64,000 bases of DNA, taken from contig NZ_JARFYM010000001.1 in assembly GCF_030272705.1 (NCBI RefSeq), positions 1 to 64,000 of the forward strand, read 5' to 3'. This DNA is from Rhizobium mayense (GTDB lineage: Bacteria; Pseudomonadota; Alphaproteobacteria; Rhizobiales; Rhizobiaceae). Of this stretch, positions 61,981 through 64,000 are shown piece by piece. The notes under the pieces were generated by a model. That model saw nothing but the letters and a program-made list of their open reading frames with translations, did no database searches and was not told where the DNA came from. The position numbers and the translations under genes are program-made. The number at the start of each line of letters is the position of its first letter. Position 1 is the first letter of the stretch.

Positions 61981-64000
61981 TCATTGCCCCAATCGTTCCA
62001 GGATGTCCGGAATATGCACCTGGTCGGACTTATAGTTGCCGGTCAGCATGTACATCATGATGTTGACGCCGGTGCGGTAGGCATATTCGCGCTGCGTCTC
62101 ATCGGGCGGCACGGTCGGCAGCAGCGGCGAGCCATTGTCGTCGGTCGCCCAGGCGCCGGCGAAATCATTGCCGGTGATCATGATCGGGGTCACGCCGTCC
62201 GAAGAGGAGACAGCATTGCTGTCGCCGCGCGTATCCTGCCGCGCCTCGATCCAGAGCGGGCTATCGGCGTAGCGGCCGGGAAAGCTCGAGAGCAAATAGA
62301 AGGACTTCGTCAGCACGTGTCCTGACGGCACGGGCTCCAGCGCCGGAATGTCGAGATTGGCGAGGATCGCCTGCAGTCGCTGGCCGTTCGGGCTCGGCGT
62401 GGTGTTGTCGCCCATCGTGTCGATCGCGTCGCGCGTATCGAAGAGCACCGTGCCGCCGTTGCGCATATAGGCGTCGATGCGATTGATGGCATCGTTGGAC
62501 GGCATCGGCGCGCTGGCGGAGATCGGCCAATAGATGATCGGATAGAAGGCGAGCTCGTCCTTGGTGAGATCCAGACCGACCGGTGGCCCCGGCTCCAACG
62601 TGGTGCGATAGGTCAGAAAATCGGAGAGGCCGGCAAGGCCGCGCTCGGAAATATGATCGACCTCGGATTCACCGGTGACGACATAGGCAAGGTGGGTCTT
62701 GTCGAGCCGCGAATAAATGGTGTCGTCGCCGGGTTTGGAATCATCGGCCCAACTGTTCGCCGGGTGCAGGAAGACAGCAACCGAGACGGCAAGCAACAGC
62801 ACCGCCGCACCGCCCGCCATCGTCTTCGTCGATCTTTTGAGCCGCGGGAAGGCGCCATTCAGGAAAAGTACGATCAAGCTGTCTGCCAGAAGCACCAGGA
62901 AGGCGATGGTGAAGAGGATCGGTTTGGCCGACCAAGCCTCGCCGCCGATCAGGCCTTCACGCGCAACCGAGAGGCTCGCGCCGGACGCATCCAGCGGCTT
63001 AAGCTCCGTGCCGTCGGGCAGGACGTTGAGCGCGGTAAAGCCTTCCTCCGAGCCGTAAAGGCCGGGCGGGTTATCGAAGCTGGCAGCGATCGCGCCTTTT
63101 CTGTTCGGATCGAGCGGACGGGCATTGCCGGTCTCGCTGGTCAGCACGCCTTTGGCGTCCAGGAGCCGGAATGGCGGCAGGGCTTCGCTGGTCTTCGGCG
63201 CGTTTTCGGTCGAGTTGACTCCGCCGGAACGCGAAAGCTGCACGATGCGGCGCAGCATTTCGACGAAATCGCCCGAGATCGGCAGATCGGACCATTCGGG
63301 TTCGGCGCTGACGTGGAACAGCACAATGCGGCCCGCCTGCATCTGCTTTTCGGTCACCAAAGGCGTTCCGTCGGCAAGGCTTGCCCAGGTGCGTTCGGCA
63401 AGATCGGGCGTCGGCTCGGCCAGCACTTGTCGCTTGATCAGGACGTTGGTGGGCTTCGGCATGCCGGCAAAGGGGCCGAAGGAGGGGAAATCGGAAAGCG
63501 GCTGTGGCTCGGCCCAAGAGAGCGCGCCGCCGAAGGTGCGTTCGCCCTGGCGCAGCGTCACCGGCACCAATGGGTCGTCGGCGGGCGCGGCGGCAAGGCG
63601 CGGCCCTGCGAAGCGCACCAGCGTTCCGCCGTTCTGGATCCATCGCTGCAGCGGCGCGTAGCTTTCCTGCGGCAGGCGGCCGACATCGGCCATGATGATG
63701 ACGGAAGGGTTGCCGGCGAGCAGTTGAGGGATCGACTTTGCCAGATCCGCGCTGTTCGGCTGGACAAGATCGGCATAGGGCTGCAATGCGCGCTGGATGT
63801 AATAGAGCGGGGACAGGATCGGCTGGAATTCGTCGGCGGCCTGCCCGGACAGCAACGCCACGCGGCGGCGCTTGAAGCCGTCATCGAGCAGATGCACGGT
63901 GCCCGCGCTTGCGTAGCGGTCGATGCTGATGCGGGCAAAATCATTGCGCATCTCAAAGGGGGCCGCGATTGTGCCGGTCGCCACCGTCTGCCCGCCGCCG
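61981..64000 (-). CDS. DUF4159 / BatA-like membrane protein, 5' end cut
   Basis: Partial gene that stays open to the right edge; its true start is outside the window. At least 673 residues are present. The N-terminal visible part has a GATase-like or vWA-like fold (SVIIMADVGRLPQESYAPLQ, WIQNGGTLVRFAG). Two helices lie in the middle (KPILFTIAFLVLLADSLIVL and GAAVLLLAVSVAVFL). The C-terminal DUF4159 domain has HISERGLAGLSDFLTYRTTL, ELAFYPIIYWPIS, INRIDAYMRNGGTVLFDTRD and TKSFYLLSSFPGRY. It is coupled to the downstream 690-aa gene (stop and start one base apart). Function unknown, possibly cell-envelope stress or MoxR-linked assembly. Confidence 0.8.
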   Translation of the reverse strand, partial: GGGQTVATGTIAAPFEMRNDFARISIDRYASAGTVHLLDDGFKRRRVALLSGQAADEFQPILSPLYYIQRALQPYADLVQPNSADLAKSIPQLLAGNPSVIIMADVGRLPQESYAPLQRWIQNGGTLVRFAGPRLAAAPADDPLVPVTLRQGERTFGGALSWAEPQPLSDFPSFGPFAGMPKPTNVLIKRQVLAEPTPDLAERTWASLADGTPLVTEKQMQAGRIVLFHVSAEPEWSDLPISGDFVEMLRRIVQLSRSGGVNSTENAPKTSEALPPFRLLDAKGVLTSETGNARPLDPNRKGAIAASFDNPPGLYGSEEGFTALNVLPDGTELKPLDASGASLSVAREGLIGGEAWSAKPILFTIAFLVLLADSLIVLFLNGAFPRLKRSTKTMAGGAAVLLLAVSVAVFLHPANSWADDSKPGDDTIYSRLDKTHLAYVVTGESEVDHISERGLAGLSDFLTYRTTLEPGPPVGLDLTKDELAFYPIIYWPISASAPMPSNDAINRIDAYMRNGGTVLFDTRDAIDTMGDNTTPSPNGQRLQAILANLDIPALEPVPSGHVLTKSFYLLSSFPGRYADSPLWIEARQDTRGDSNAVSSSDGVTPIMITGNDFAGAWATDDNGSPLLPTVPPDETQREYAYRTGVNIMMYMLTGNYKSDQVHIPDILERLGQ

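Noticed and set aside
59745..62060. 771-codon plus-strand open frame
   Set aside because: Shadow of the two minus-strand membrane-protein genes; composition is Arg/Gly/Asp-rich without domains.

Overview
The window reads as chromosomal DNA of a Rhizobium/Agrobacterium-group alphaproteobacterium. Pointers are: a fused anthranilate synthase TrpE(G) behind a three-tryptophan leader peptide; a choline transporter whose binding-protein residues fall at the numbers known for Sinorhizobium ChoX; a small NolR-like ArsR repressor; a haem receptor preceded by two TGA-N9-TCA iron operators; the long (570 aa) type of LeuA; and several intergenic stretches that resemble the mosaic repeats common between rhizobial genes. 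GC content is high throughout. No tRNA, rRNA, CRISPR array, phage or complete insertion sequence was seen.

Layout. 1-9.0 kb: an OhrR-type MarR regulator, a GT4 glycosyltransferase, a 2-keto-3-deoxygluconate kinase and an oligopeptide ABC importer oppABCDF, all on the minus strand. 9.0-15.9 kb: a GH13 alpha-glucosidase divergent from opp, adenine deaminase, a class III aminotransferase, a NolR-like repressor, a HugZ-like FMN protein and a GFA/CENP-V protein. 16-19 kb: choline uptake choXWV. 19.2-24.1 kb: thymidine kinase, a cytochrome c, an unrecognised coiled-coil protein, a DUF2333 membrane protein, a LuxR regulator and a broken 3' remnant of putA. 24.2-28 kb: a periplasmic ClpP-fold protein, a YqhA membrane protein, formate-tetrahydrofolate ligase, and an antitoxin with an internally deleted toxin. 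28.1-31.5 kb: a compact three-gene dlt-like cassette (adenylation enzyme, MBOAT-like membrane protein, carrier protein). 31.6-37 kb: an extensin-like protein, the iron-regulated haem receptor, and an ABC-F ATPase preceded by a short ORF and hairpins. 37-48.4 kb: trpL-trpE(G), bluB, a CDF metal exporter with queF, a DUF2076 protein, a ClpP protease, a YCII protein, BenE, leuA and an atypical rpe. 48.5-57.3 kb: an ABC exporter, a small haem-copper-oxidase-like membrane protein, an ECF sigma/anti-sigma pair, a TPR protein, a metallophosphoesterase, a Nudix hydrolase, a glutathionyl-hydroquinone reductase and a GNAT. 57.4-64 kb: PhoX behind a probable Pho box, then a GNAT and two large membrane proteins; the last one runs off the right edge.

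Most of the window is housekeeping or transport. The parts that deserve a second look are the dlt-like cassette (28.1-31.5 kb), the possible leader-peptide control of the ABC-F protein (35.1-35.4 kb), the decayed toxin and putA remnants, the non-alphaproteobacterial-looking Rpe, and the regulatory palindromes at opp/alpha-glucosidase, the haem receptor and phoX.
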